DNA from: Platanthera guangdongensis
Taxonomy: Eukaryota; Streptophyta; Magnoliopsida; Asparagales; Orchidaceae
Reading direction: 5' to 3'
Assembly: GCA_039583875.1 (NCBI GenBank)
Contig: CM077151.1
Span: 117,281,519 to 117,345,518, forward strand
Length of the DNA: 64,000 nucleotides
The notes beneath the pieces are model-generated. The model was given only the letters and a program-made list of their open reading frames with translations. It was not told the origin of the DNA and did no database searches. Below, piece by piece: positions 52,780 through 63,817 of the stretch; the first letter of the stretch is position 1, and every line of letters begins with the position of its first letter. The position numbers and the translations under genes were made by a program.

Positions 52780-55700
52780 ATTGTCGATTGTCCGGCGAGA
52801 GCACTGTTCGGTGCGGAAGTTTCTCATCCTTTCTGTCCGAAGAGTTTATATCGCGCATCGGAGTACTTCCTTCGATGGCAAGGGTCAAATTGTATGGGAT
52901 GAGGCCTACGGGTGCCCTATGCGTGCGGATAGAGCTTGTGGCATTAGAATAAGGCGTGGGAGTCACGTCGATGACTTGCGAGCATCGCTATTGCTGATAG
53001 TTGCGTGCGATGTGATCTTTGCTATGGGCTGGCTCTCGGAGCAGCAAGCATGCATTGATTGTAGTTGCAAGGAGGTCAGTTGGGAGCTAGTCGTGAGATG
53101 GCATTTGCGGGCGTGAAAGGGGTCGAACAAGAACTTGACGTCTGCCCCTCAGGTCATTAAGGCAGTTCGATCTGGGGCAGAGTGGTTTGTCACTCTAGTG
53201 CAGACTTCGACGCCTAAGCCAAGTCTGTCCAGTATCCCAATTGTGTCCGAGTATCCTGATGTGTTCCCAGATGATCTCTCAGGAGCCCCTCCTCAGCGAG
53301 AGATTGATTTTACCATTGAGGTGGTACCAGGTGCCAAACCAGTGTCATGCTCTCCGTATCGGATAGCGCCGCGAGAGATGGCGGAGTTGAAGGTGCAACT
53401 ACAAGAGTTATTAGAGCAAGGGTATGTGCGTCCAAGTTCGTTGTCTTGTATCACACCGGTCCTTTTCGTCAAGAAGAAAGATGGGAGCTTGCGACTTTGC
53501 ATTGACTATCGGGAATTAAACGAGCTTACGGAAAAAAATAAGTATCTGATTCCGAGGATTGACGATCTATTTGATCAGTTGGTTGGGTCAACGGTATACT
53601 CGAAGTTGGATCTGAATTCCGGTTTCTACCAATTGAGGATAAGGGAGTGCGACATTCCAAAGACAGCATTCAGTACGCAGTTTGGACATTACGAGTTCAC
53701 GGTCATGCCATTTGGTTTGACCAATGCGCCATCCGTGTTCATGGATCTGATGAACAAGACGTTCAGAGAGTACCTGGACCGTTTCGTGATAGTATTTATC
53801 GATGATATCCTACTGTTGGAGACGTTGAGGAGAAACCAGTTATATGCTAAGTTCTCCAAGTGTGAATTCTGGTTATCCTCGATAGCGTTCCTTTGTCATG
53901 TTGTTAGTAGAGAAGGGATAGCTATGGATCCGGTGAAGATAGTGGCGATACGGGAGTGGCCTGCTTTGTCTAAAGTTTCGGAGGTCCGGAGCTTTCTGGG
54001 GCTTGCTGGCTACTATAGTTGCTTCGTAGAGAATTTCTCGCGGATAGCGCTACCACTCACGACCTTGACTAGGAAGAATCAGAAGTTTGTGTGGTCTTCG
54101 GAGTGCGAACATGCTTTTGAAGAGTTGAAGAGGCGGTTGACCACAGCGCCTATTTTATGTTCCCCAAGTGGAACCGAAGGGTTCAAAATCTATAGTGATG
54201 CTTCGGGCAGTGGTTGGGGATGTGTTTTGCTACAACATGGGAGTGTGATAGCCTACAGTTCATGACAATTGAAGGCTCAAGAGAGACATAATCTGGTCCA
54301 TGACCTGGAGTTAGCGGCTGTGATATTTGCTCTAAAGCTGTGGAGGCACTATCTGTACGGTGTGAAAGTCTATATATACACCGATCATAAGAGCTTGAAG
54401 TACCTGTTAGATCAAAAGGATCTGTACATGAGGCAGCGGAGGTGGATGGAGTTCCTAGGGGACTACACCTTCAAGATACATTATGTACTAGGGTAAGGTA
54501 ATGTAGTGGCGGATGCGTTGAGTCGTAAGGTTCCTGCACAGGCCAACTGGTTATCGGTACATGATGAGAGATTGGTCTGTGAGTTTGAGGCTTTGGAGAT
54601 ATCTTGCGTCGACAAGCAGTCTAGTACTGAGGCGAAACTGTTTTGGACCGAGGTGTAGTGTGACCTTGCTGATAGAGTTTGGCGGGCTTTGATTCAGGAT
54701 AACAGCATGAAGCAGATCTTGGATGAATCATTGGATGGGTCAAATTCTCAGTTTGCTGTTGAGGATGGGTTGCTAAGGAAGTACGGTCGCCTATGCGTTC
54801 CTAGTGCTGATAATCTTCGGGAGGAGTTGATGTACGAGGCTCATCATACCAAGTACTCAATCCATCCGGGAAGCACGAAGATGTATAGAGACATGAAGAA
54901 ATTATTTTGGTGGCCAGGATTGAAGAAGGATGTAGCACTTTATGTGGCTAAGTGACAAACTTATGCCTTGGTGAAGGAGGAGTGCCAGAAGCCCGGAGGT
55001 TTCCTGAAGTTCTTGCCTATCCCGGAATGGAAATTTGACGACATATCTATGGATTTTGTCAATGGTTTGCCGAAGTCGCAGAGGGGAAACGATGCCATCT
55101 GGGTGGTCGTAGATAGGTTGACAAAGGTGTCGCACTTCATCCCGATCAGGAAGGAAGATCCGGTGAAAAGGTTGGCCAAACTCTATGTGGAGAATGTTGT
55201 ACGGTTGCATGGTGTGCCCCGCAGTATTGTTAGTGATCGAGATGGATGCTTCACGTCGAATGACTGGAGGTTGGTGCATCGTTTGTTGGGTACTAAGCTA
55301 AAGTTCAGCACAGCCTTTCATCCGCAGACGGATGGCCAGACTGAGAGGGTCAACCAGACGTTGGAGTACATGCTTCGCATGTGCGTCTTAGATTTTGGAA
55401 AGCAGTGGGAAGATCACCTGTCCATGGTGGAGTTTGCGTATAACAACAGCTTTTAGGCGAGTATTGGAATGGCGCCTTTCGAGGCCTTATACGGGAGAAA
55501 GTGTCGCATGCCGTTGTCTTGGTTGGAGACGGGCGAGTCGAAGCTTTACAAACGTTAAGCGGTGGAAGATGCCACTTTAGTGATACGGACAATTCAGGAA
55601 CGGTTGAAGATCACTGAGGACAAACAGTCAAAGTACTATAACGCCAAACATAGGAACTTGGAGTTCAGTGTTGGCGACTGGGTGTACTTGAAAATCAAAC

Positions 55701-56090
55701 CGTTCAAGGGTGTCTCGCGGGTTCGACGCTTAAAGAAGCTGAGTCCGAGATACCTTGGACCATTTGAAATCCTGGACCGTGTTGGCGAAGTAGCGTATAG
55801 ATTGAAGCTGTCGGTGGAGTTGAGTAGGCTACACGATGTGTTCCACATATCGGTGTTACGTAAGGCGGTGCAAGAGCCTTCGCAGATAGTTGCAGTTGAT
55901 CAAGTGCCATTTGATTACGAGTTGATGACAGCCTATATGTATAGAAGACGTTGAAGTCAAGCGACTCCGCAACAAGGATATCCGAATGGTTAAAGTTCGT
56001 TGGGATAATTGTTGACGTGAGGAGCTTTCTTGGGAGCGAGAGCAAACTATGTTGGAAGAATACCCCGAGTTATTCCTTTCAGGTAACTTG
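52780..56090 (+). pseudogene. GYP-E pol: protease remnant to chromodomain
   Basis: The protease active site is destroyed by small indels (after ARALF the DTG is gone), though later text (DVIFAMGWLSEQQACIDC) is clear. RT to integrase lie in one frame from 53135 to about 55954, with stops near 54266, 54497, 54656, 54956, 55457 and 55558. RT keeps FIDD (53795-53806) but lacks 15 residues immediately after it. RNase H has [10 protein letters not shown]; integrase keeps D in SMDFVNG, D in VSDRDG and E in GQTERVN. The chromodomain (about 55950-56090) is frame-shifted with a stop. Confidence 0.9.
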
Positions 56091-56111
56091 TAATTTTGTG
56101 TACCTTTACTT

Positions 56112-56128
56112 AATTTCGGGACGAAATT
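56112..56128 (+). other. PPT-proximal hairpin of GYP-E
   Basis: AATTTCGGGACGAAATT: 7-bp arms, 3-nt loop. Confidence 0.78.
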
Positions 56129-56131
56129 CCT

Positions 56132-56146
56132 TAAGTGGGGGAGATT
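56132..56146 (+). other. GYP-E polypurine tract
   Basis: TAAGTGGGGGAGATT immediately before TGTAACGCC. Confidence 0.85.
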
Positions 56147-56214
56147 TGTAACGCCCCGAAAATTGTATTTGAGTTGGTCGCGTAAAAAGAGATTTTGGTG
56201 CCTGTATAGGGGTA

Positions 56215-56565
56215 CATGGCCTAGGACACGGGCATGTCCAAGTCCGTGTCTGGCATGGTGTTTCGGTCGATCTTATCCCGAGAAGGACACGGCAAGGAAC
56301 ACGGCTAAATGACACGGGCGTGTCATTTGACATGGGTGTCTGCCTACCCGTTTCAGTACTCGTGTTCAGCAAGGTCGTGTCGGTTGGCGTGGAGGTTATA
56401 TGTGACACGCCCCCAGACACGGGCGTGTCGAGGACCCGATACGGGCGTGCCGAGTAAGACACGGGCGTGTATCAGGCTGTGTGAGTCTCTGGATTTGACG
56501 ATCATGCCTCGATCAAGGCACAAGGCCTGGGACATGGCCGTGTGCGAGGCCGTGTTCGGCCCAGG
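56215..56565. repeat. ACACGGGCGTGT array, GYP-E 3' LTR
   Basis: Counterpart of 49690-50040. Confidence 0.85.
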
Positions 56566-56834
56566 TCTGGGGATTTTTGTGCAGATCTGAGCCGTTCATT
56601 TTCTTGAAGTAAGATCCAATGGTTCAGATGGTTTCCTGCTCTGTTAAGGCCGGGAATAGGGGAGTTAATTCTTCATTTTTCTCCAAACCATTCTCTTTCC
56701 AAGGAGTTAGAGAGAGGAGGAAGAAGAAGGAGGATTACGGCCACCGACGGAGCTTCAGAGCACCGTTTTGAGATATGAGAGCGGATCCGTGGAGGAAAGT
56801 TTGTTGCGAAGATTTACATCCGTGTAGTTTTTCC

Positions 56835-56858
56835 ATGGCTCCAAACCGTAATACAAGG
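56835..56858 (+). other. Candidate gag first coding exon, GYP-E 3' LTR copy
   Basis: ATG and codons for A-P-N-R-N-T-R, followed by GTAACG. Confidence 0.55.
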
Positions 56859-58112
56859 GTAACGATTCTCCACTTGAGCATGTGAAGCTCTTCCTTTTTG
56901 CATAGGGAAAACCCTCTCCTGCGCGTGTACGGTGAGTGTGTGGTGTTCCTTGGGGTTGACGGGAATAGTCCCCCTTGTGTTGCATATAGAGTTCGGAATC
57001 GAAGTACGGGCATAGGCATTGTGTGAAGCCTACCTGGACATGTTGGTCTGGATCGGTGATGTTGCATTTGTTATGATTTGCCATAGAATACTTCGTGCTT
57101 TGGGTTTTCGGGTATCTACGTGGTAGATTGCAGCAGGGATCCTTGGAGGGTAGCTCCAAGGCGCACCCAGAAAATTGAGCGGAATCGTTGTTCTGCTGAC
57201 TTGGCGGTCTAGGAACTGGCCTTGAACATAACTAGGTTATGTGATTGTTTGGAAATGGCAGGATCCGAGAGAAGCTTGGCTCATTCGTACGTCTTAAGGT
57301 GTACTACGCATTGTGAGCAACGGGCAAGTGGAATTGGACCTGGGCTATGTGGTTCGGTGCGAGAGACCCGAAAAGGGGACTGGCCATTGGCATAGTCGGG
57401 AGCCTTAGACAGTGGTCAGAAAGGCTAAATGCTCACGTGGTTGCCATCTTGGTGGTGGTGGTGAAGATGATGAAGTGTCAGGATTCACCGTTAATGTGCC
57501 CTGAGTGCACGGGGTGTTTGGCCATGCGAGCCTACACCTGTGGCGAAATGTAATTACACTTTATTGTTTAGCTGGGCTAATGTTATGCAGGGAAAGAGCA
57601 CCGCCGTCTCAAGTAAGGGGCGGGGTCGTTATAATTTGGTCGGCTTTTGCTGACCGTTGTATTGTTTGCCACCGTGCAGTGGAATGTGGCTTGCAGGTGC
57701 TGCGGAGCCGAGTGCAAGTTAGCGTGCTGGAGCCCATGTTGCTGTGCTGGCCCTTGAAGGCCGTAAAGAATAATTGTTTTTATTTTGTCATGTTTGGCCG
57801 GCCTGCAAGCCAATGTATGTAAGACACTATCTTATTAAGTGAATATTTGTAAGGCCATAAGGCCGTGTACCCTTTCAGTGTATTTGGTTTTCATTCATGT
57901 TGTGTGGATGTGGACATTCATGATTGTGGATTTAAGTTTTGGGTTCTTTCAACTATTTAAAAGCTTCCGCTAGAATGCTCTGTGTAGGACGAGTAGTCTT
58001 AATTGGAATGTTTGGTTATTAATACGTAACCCTTCCGTCTGTCTGTGGTATATGGTGTCGGGTTCCAGCTGGACCTTCTGTTATATGTCATACGACGGAT
58101 GGGGGTGTTACA

Positions 58113-58117
58113 CATTG
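58113..58117. repeat. TSD of GYP-E, right copy (CATTG)
   Basis: Matches 49618-49622. Confidence 0.93.
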
Positions 58118-59000
58118 AGTGAATGAGCTTCACTCAACGCCAAAATATTTAGACAGAATACTGTCAATCTAGGCATTGACAGCATTGAGTGAGCAAGCCT
58201 CAATAAACGCTTATTGCCTTAACCATTTCTACATCATTTTCTACATGCCTAGCGTTGAGAATGTTGAGTGTGCACAACTCACTCAACGCCTTGTCCCTTA
58301 GCCATTCTTTTTATAATTTAGGCATTGAGAACATTGAGTGAGATTGCCTTACTGAACGCTTTCTACCTTAACCAAATTTCTGCTTCTACAACATCTTTAA
58401 GCTTTTAGAGCGTTGAGTGACCACGCCTCACTCATTGCTTTTTTGCTTTAGCCAGATCGTCTGAGTCATGGCATTGAGAGCGTTGAGTGAGCATGCTTCA
58501 CTCAACGCTTTCTGCTTTAGACAGATTTTTCTGCTCCTTGGCATTGAGTGAGTAAGCTTCACTCAACGCATTTGGACTTAGCCAAATTTACGTGTCTTAA
58601 AACCACAGATATTGACTGGCTGAGATACATTCAACACTTTATCATATGGTGTTGAGTGAGGTTGCCTTACTCAACTCTTATGGACTTAGTCAAATATAAT
58701 CACAGCTTTTCTATGGCTTTGAATTACAGGGCAACATTCAACGAATATAGAGTATGGAGTTTAGTGAGTGATACTCACTCAACTCCTATGAACAACCATT
58801 TTTCAGCCCATTTTCTCTTAGGCTTTTACTACATATGCCTATCTCACTTCCTTTTGTTTTATGACATTGAGTGAGTTGACTTCACTCAACGCCTGTGGAC
58901 TTGGCCACTTTCTCAGTTTACCACTCCTTTGACTTCGACTGTATAGGCTTCAATCAGTTCTATAGGTCATCTGGTGTTGAGTGAATGACCTTCACTCCAC
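58118..59000. repeat. TGAGTGA/TCACTCA dyad array in COP-H U3
   Basis: Units of the form GCATTGAGTGAG-N(5-8)-TTCACTCAACGCC, with GAGTGA and TCACTC as arms, recur about ten times at roughly 80-bp spacing, separated by text such as TTAGCCA. Confidence 0.85.
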
Positions 59001-59203
59001 GCCTGTGGACATAGATAGTTATTTACCAATCCATATCTTATGTAACAGTTTACCTAACATTGCCATTTAGGCTATCTATCCCATAAATGTTTCAAGGACA
59101 TCCTACAATCATTAATCTTGAGCACAAGTTAGATCACCACATGTGTATACATTCTTACTAGGCCTTCTTCAAATCCAGGACATTGGGATCAATGGACCCA
59201 ACA
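58118..59203 (-). repeat. COP-H LTR, right part
   Basis: U3 side of the COP-H LTR; on the minus strand it starts TGTTGGGTCC at 59203, preceded by the purine tract CAAATAGGGGGAGAT. Together with 48224-49622 the LTR is about 2.5 kb. Confidence 0.82.
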
Positions 59204-59292
59204 ATCTCCCCCTATTTGAAGAAGTCAAAACATATGTCAATGTATAATGTTTGTGCACGTGAAGGAGATATCAGATATCCTCTAATACCAAT
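59204..59292 (-). other. 89-bp PBS-PPT fusion between two LTRs
   Basis: On the minus strand, after the SIR-B LTR: a degraded PBS (TGGTATTAGAG, 59290-59280), about 60 bp of unassigned sequence, then the PPT CAAATAGGGGGAGAT next to the COP-H LTR. All coding sequence is absent. Confidence 0.75.
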
Positions 59293-60077
59293 TGAAGGAT
59301 GGTAAAAGCTTTACCACTTGAGGTGATAGATCTATTTAACTCTAGACGGGGTGAATAGAGTATTTTAAAAACTTAATTGGTTTTTATAGTGGAATTAAAA
59401 ATAGTAATATATATCTTAATAAAGTGCAGGAACGAAAAGCTAACTAACACAGCACACAACAATAAGAAAACAGCAAACAACCAAAAACACAAGAAATTTA
59501 AAGTGGTTCCCCTAAACTTGGGTACATCCACTCTTCTACCACCCTGGTAGGAATCCCCTACAGGTTTTTGATCAGGTGCCCTGCCTCCACAGGTTTTGGT
59601 CAGGTTCCATGTCACCACAAGATCTATTTTTTCATTGGAGATCTAACAACCCTTTTGAGCTTTTGATCAGGTGCCCAAAAACCAAACTAAGTCTTTTGAT
59701 CAGGAGACTTAATAACCAAAGGGTTAACTTTTGAAGGGAGTTATAACCCTGTACATAGTGGGAAAAAAATTTATGTTGTCTTCTCTTTCTCAAAAACAAC
59801 TGAGAAGACTAGTGGATTTGATCTTGTCAAAAGCTCCCTCTGAGAAGTTGAATGGTTCAGGAAGATGAGAGCTTTCCACGGGGTGTAGGACTTTAATCTT
59901 TAGAAGATCTTCAGAAGCTTTTTGGACTGATATTGAATAGTTCTCCCATGAAAAGCTCTGAAGATGATGATGAAGAGCTCTGTGAGATTCTCTGTAAGAC
60001 TTGTATCAGGTGTTGTGTATCAGAGAAATCTCTATATCTATTCTCTTCCTTATTGTATGTTCTTCTGAAAACCATCC

Positions 60078-60085
60078 TTTTATAT
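60078..60085 (-). promoter_or_regulatory. TATA box of the SIR-B LTR
   Basis: AATATAAA on the minus strand, in GGAATATAAAAGG, about 755 bp into the LTR and downstream of the palindrome array. Confidence 0.6.
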
Positions 60086-60349
60086 TCCTTCCAGAAAAAA
60101 TAGCATTTGAATTTGAATTCTATCCTTGAATTAATTTTTGAATCATGGGACTTGAACGACTGGAAATAGTCTTAAATGCTTTTCCTCAACTATCTCAGTA
60201 AATAAGTCAAGTAATTACTCTATGAAATCCATAATTAATGTTGTCAAGTAATGGCTATATTCATGAGAATATGAGCATTAATTATCAGAGAATTACTTCC
60301 TTAGAATAATCCAAACTGAAAACAAACCGAGAGAAAACGCCAAACTGAT

Positions 60350-60645
60350 AGAAATCGTCGAGCTCAGAACAGATTTCGTCGACCTGAATTCCAAGTTCGT
60401 CGAGCTGATAAATCGTCTTCGTCAAGCTGAGATCAGAGAAAGTTGATCGAGAAAAATAAACTGTCAAAGTTGGCCTCCAAGTTCATCGACAAGCGATAGA
60501 ATTTCGTCGAGTTGAGAACTTGAGAGAAGAGGGAAGATCGTCGACCCGAGCTCTAAGTTCATCGAGCTCAACTCATAGTAGGGACTCTGAATTCATTGAT
60601 CTGCGATCGACGATCGTTGAGCTGAGTTTGAAGAACTTCGAGTTG
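60350..60645. repeat. TTCGTCGAGCTGA array in SIR-B U3
   Basis: About ten half-sites (TCGTCGAGCT, TTCGTCGACCTG, ATCGACGATCG) in 300 bp, as in SIR-A. Confidence 0.82.
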
Positions 60646-60838
60646 ATTCTCTAAAATCTTAATTATTGCAATTCTTCTAATTCTTGATCTCTGATTTCTT
60701 CTGAGGGCTGGATCAAAGATTGACTAACCTAGTCTGACTGACCTACACCTTAGAACTAAAAAAATAACCCTAGGTTATACATGAAGGGTCAACAACCTCA
60801 TAGTGAACCTAGCCCAAATCCAAACTAGGGATCCAACA

Positions 60839-60853
60839 ATCTCCCCCTATTTG
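60839..60853 (-). other. SIR-B polypurine tract
   Basis: On the minus strand CAAATAGGGGGAGAT directly before TGTTGGATCC; identical to that before the COP-H LTR. 60854-61041 behind it holds nothing I can identify. Confidence 0.85.
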
Positions 60854-61041
60854 GGTGACGTCACTATGTACAACAGAAAAGAGAAAAATCACAAAGCATA
60901 AAAGATATTTCGCGGAATTTAAAATTGTTCAGCAGATATTAACACAGTGCCTTGTGAAGTAACAAATAATAAACAATAGTTCTAATCAAAATATATAAAG
61001 AGAATTTTTCAGCCTTTCTTGGAGTTCTTCTTCTACTCATC

Positions 61042-63817
61042 TTAGGCAGGTCTGGTGAAGATAATTTCGCTTTTGGTATCTACAGCTTGCTGTTGGGTCA
61101 TCTTTATATCACTGGCTACAAGGATTATCATAGATGCAGCTCTTGGAACAACAGCTTCTGGATGTAAAGACATATAAGCATCAACATTAAAGAGATTATG
61201 TACCTGGTACTTGTCTAGCTCCTTCTTTCTATAGGAGGACATAGTGGTATACTGTGATTTGTCATGTCCTTCTTTCTTTGCTTTTCTGATCTGAGAAAGA
61301 TCTATTAATTCTTGAAATCTCGCCATTCTGAAGTTGAGGTCCATTTCTGGATCACAAACTGAAGAAAAAGGTCTTTCAGGAGATGCTTTATCATGTTGAT
61401 CATTTTCAGATATTTTTTGTTGCCTGCTGTGCTTCTTGTATTATTGTTGCCTGCTGCTGCTTGAAGAATACTATTGTTGTCTGCTGCTGGAAGATTTAGA
61501 CTGATGAGAAGATGTACCTTTTTGAACCTGAGTAACACTTCCAGAAGATCCTGCTACAGGAGGAGGAGGAGGAGGACCTCTCTTGAATTTAGGAGGAGGA
61601 GTGTATCTCCTACTCTTCTTCCTAGCTTTTTGTTCATTCTTAGAATATCTCATCTAGGTTGGGGTATCTGGAGTGAGTGTTATGTTATGTACGATGTAGT
61701 ATGGAACATCAGCGCGCAGATGGATTTGGCTTAGGTACAACCTTGACAGGAGCAACCTTCTTCTTTGCCTTTCTTTTCCTTGAATTGGTATTATCAGAGT
61801 CAGCTGACTCATTATCATCATCTTGAGAAGAATGTTCTGGATTGTCATAAAGAGCATCCAATTGCTTTAGCAAATCAGCTGAGATTCCATTAATCTATTG
61901 TTGTGCTTGGCATGCTGGCTATGTAGAACTATCAGTAGCAACATGAACATTTTCTTCTTCTTCCATATTAGCAAACAACATATCATCCAAATATGTCATC
62001 AGAGATTCACACCAGCCAAAAGTAGGAGGAGAGAATGCCTTGTACTCAGGAGCTAGTTCACAAACAATAAAACTTTCTGAAATCTTAAAAACTACGAAAC
62101 ATGCCTTTAGTTGATCCACAACTCCAGGACTTATTGGACCAGTATAAACTACAATAGCTTTAGAGTTCTGTACATCAAAACTTGGTAAAAAATTTCTGTA
62201 AGCAGAATTAAAAGAATTCAGTAAAGAATCTAGATCAACTGTGGGATTTATAATGAAATCACTAACAATGGTTATTTTTAACTGTATCAGCGATGTCAGT
62301 ATTAGAATCAATTATATCTATTTTTTCAGTTGGACGGGCTGACTCTGCTAAATAATCAAACATTTCAGAATCTACTGCAGCTGCTGCTACTGCAGGAGGA
62401 GGAACTAGAGCATCTTCATAGAATATCTCCCTCTGGCTATGTTCAGAGGGTTCTGAAGCCAGTCATCCAGAAGAAGGAATAAAAGAGAGAGCAGCAATTC
62501 TGGTAGAGAGAGAAATGATGGAAATAGAGAGAAGAGCAACAACAATTGCTATTAGTTGCTCAAGAGTGGTAGAGATGAATGCAAGAAGATCATGGGCAAT
62601 ATTGGAAAAATTGAGGTAGAGAGGTTCAGGAGCAGAGGTGGTATAAGGGGTGTGATGTCCATAGTTTGAAAACACAGAGAAGGCATGAGAGAAATCTGTT
62701 TGGGTGTATTCTGGAAATGTGGAAGGAGGGTTGGATGGAATGTCAGCGGTAGAAGTAGGAACTGTGGTAGTGGGTGTGGAGGTGGGTTCTTGAAATGGAG
62801 AGTGATGTGGAGATGGTTGAGGAGGAGATAGTAGATTGAAAGTAGGTTGTGAGGAGGTAGATGGAATGTTAGATACATGAGTTTGAGGTGGAGATTGAGT
62901 AGATGGAGATGGAATATCCTCATGAATGATGGTGGGAGAATGTGGAGGTGTTGGTTGAGGAAGAGGTGAAAGTTTTTGTTGTTGTTGTTGTTGTTGAGGA
63001 GGTGAAGGAATGCTGGTGGATAGAGGAATTTCTTCTGGAGGTGGTGGAGAGGCTATAAATGCCCTTGTGTCCTAAGAAGTCCTAGAGGAAGAGGAGGCCC
63101 TGGAGGGCTTTGGACTGGTCCTCTCCCATCTACTAAATAAGGCAGAGGTGATCCTCTTTGATGCAATTATGAATATTGGCAGGGAAACCAATAATTCTGG
63201 TGCCTTTTCCTGGAGGAAGATTCCTAGAATCCTCCGAAAGCACATCTCTTTCTTAGTATTTTTCTTCTTTATCAACTCAAACAAAATCTTTCCCCAGTTT
63301 ACTGATTTCTTATCTACTAGAGCACACATCACCAGAAACTAGTGCCTGGTTATATAATCATGGGCTGTTTGTTTGCCCAGCAAAACCTTGCCAACAATAT
63401 CCGCCAGAAACTTATATTGAACAGATAAATTCTTTTTCAGAAGTTTATTGTGGTTTCCTTTAGATTGACCCATTATACTCAGCATATACTCATATTCAGC
63501 ATTATCTAATTCAATATCTTCTTTTCCAGTAGCCAAATAAAAAATCTCAGTTAAAGCTTCAGGAGTTAGAGTGACCTTATTGTCGTCGATGGTGCCATTT
63601 ATAGTATTTGCATCAGGAGCTGTTGAAGTAAAGACCCATTCTCTGATTTCATTTGTTGGTATCTTGATCCTTGTTGCCATGAATTTTTCAGATGTTGTTC
63701 TTCACACAGCTTGATAATGTCTATGAAGATTTGATCAGTGTGGGTGAAGGAATCAAAATCGATGTGGAAGCCAATGTCGAACTTCATGCTGGAGAGGGAG
63801 AGCGCCGGAATCGCCAT
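61042..63817 (-). pseudogene. SIR-B env-like frame downstream of pol
   Basis: Minus strand, several frameshifts and stops. N-terminus MAIPALSLSSMKFDIGF (63817), then a globular region (63680-63339), a long Pro/Ser/Thr-rich stretch with a run of seven Gln (about 63070-62700), and a hydrophobic segment with IAIVVALLSISIISLS (about 62565-62520) that could span a membrane. After more globular sequence (62311-61919) follows a basic and Pro-rich tail (61653-61480). Sireviruses such as SIRE1 have an extra, env-like frame here. I see no fusion peptide or other proof of an envelope role; a host-derived or structural protein is possible. Confidence 0.6.

Larger units (their letters stand above)
49623..58112 (+). 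mobile_element. GYP-E: full-length, decayed Tekay-like gypsy element
   Basis: 8,490 bp, TSD CATTG, LTRs of 1,968 and 1,966 bp, initiator-Met PBS, gag with a large internal deletion, candidate introns, degenerate protease, RT, RNase H, integrase, chromodomain, hairpin and PPT. Its leader is closely similar to that of GYP-F. A sampled stretch of the two LTRs shows clearly more differences (about 8% in 60 bp) than GYP-F, so it is older. Confidence 0.95.
56147..58112 (+). repeat. GYP-E 3' LTR (1,966 bp)
   Basis: TGTAACGCCCCG ... GGGTGTTACA; palindrome array at 56215-56565 and mini-exon at 56835-56858. Confidence 0.94.
59293..60838 (-). repeat. SIR-B LTR (1,546 bp)
   Basis: On the minus strand TGTTGGATCC (60838) ... 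CCTTCA (59293). Closely related to the SIR-A LTR at both ends and in the shared stem-loop block. Confidence 0.87.

Noticed and set aside
58118..59000. Regularly spaced repeats resembling a CRISPR array
   Set aside because: The repeats are imperfect dyads with variable spacing inside an LTR of a plant retrotransposon; no cas genes, no bacterial context.
62552..62923. Leu/His/Pro-rich minus-strand frame
   Set aside because: Shadow of the Pro/Ser/Thr-rich env-like frame, read one base out of phase.
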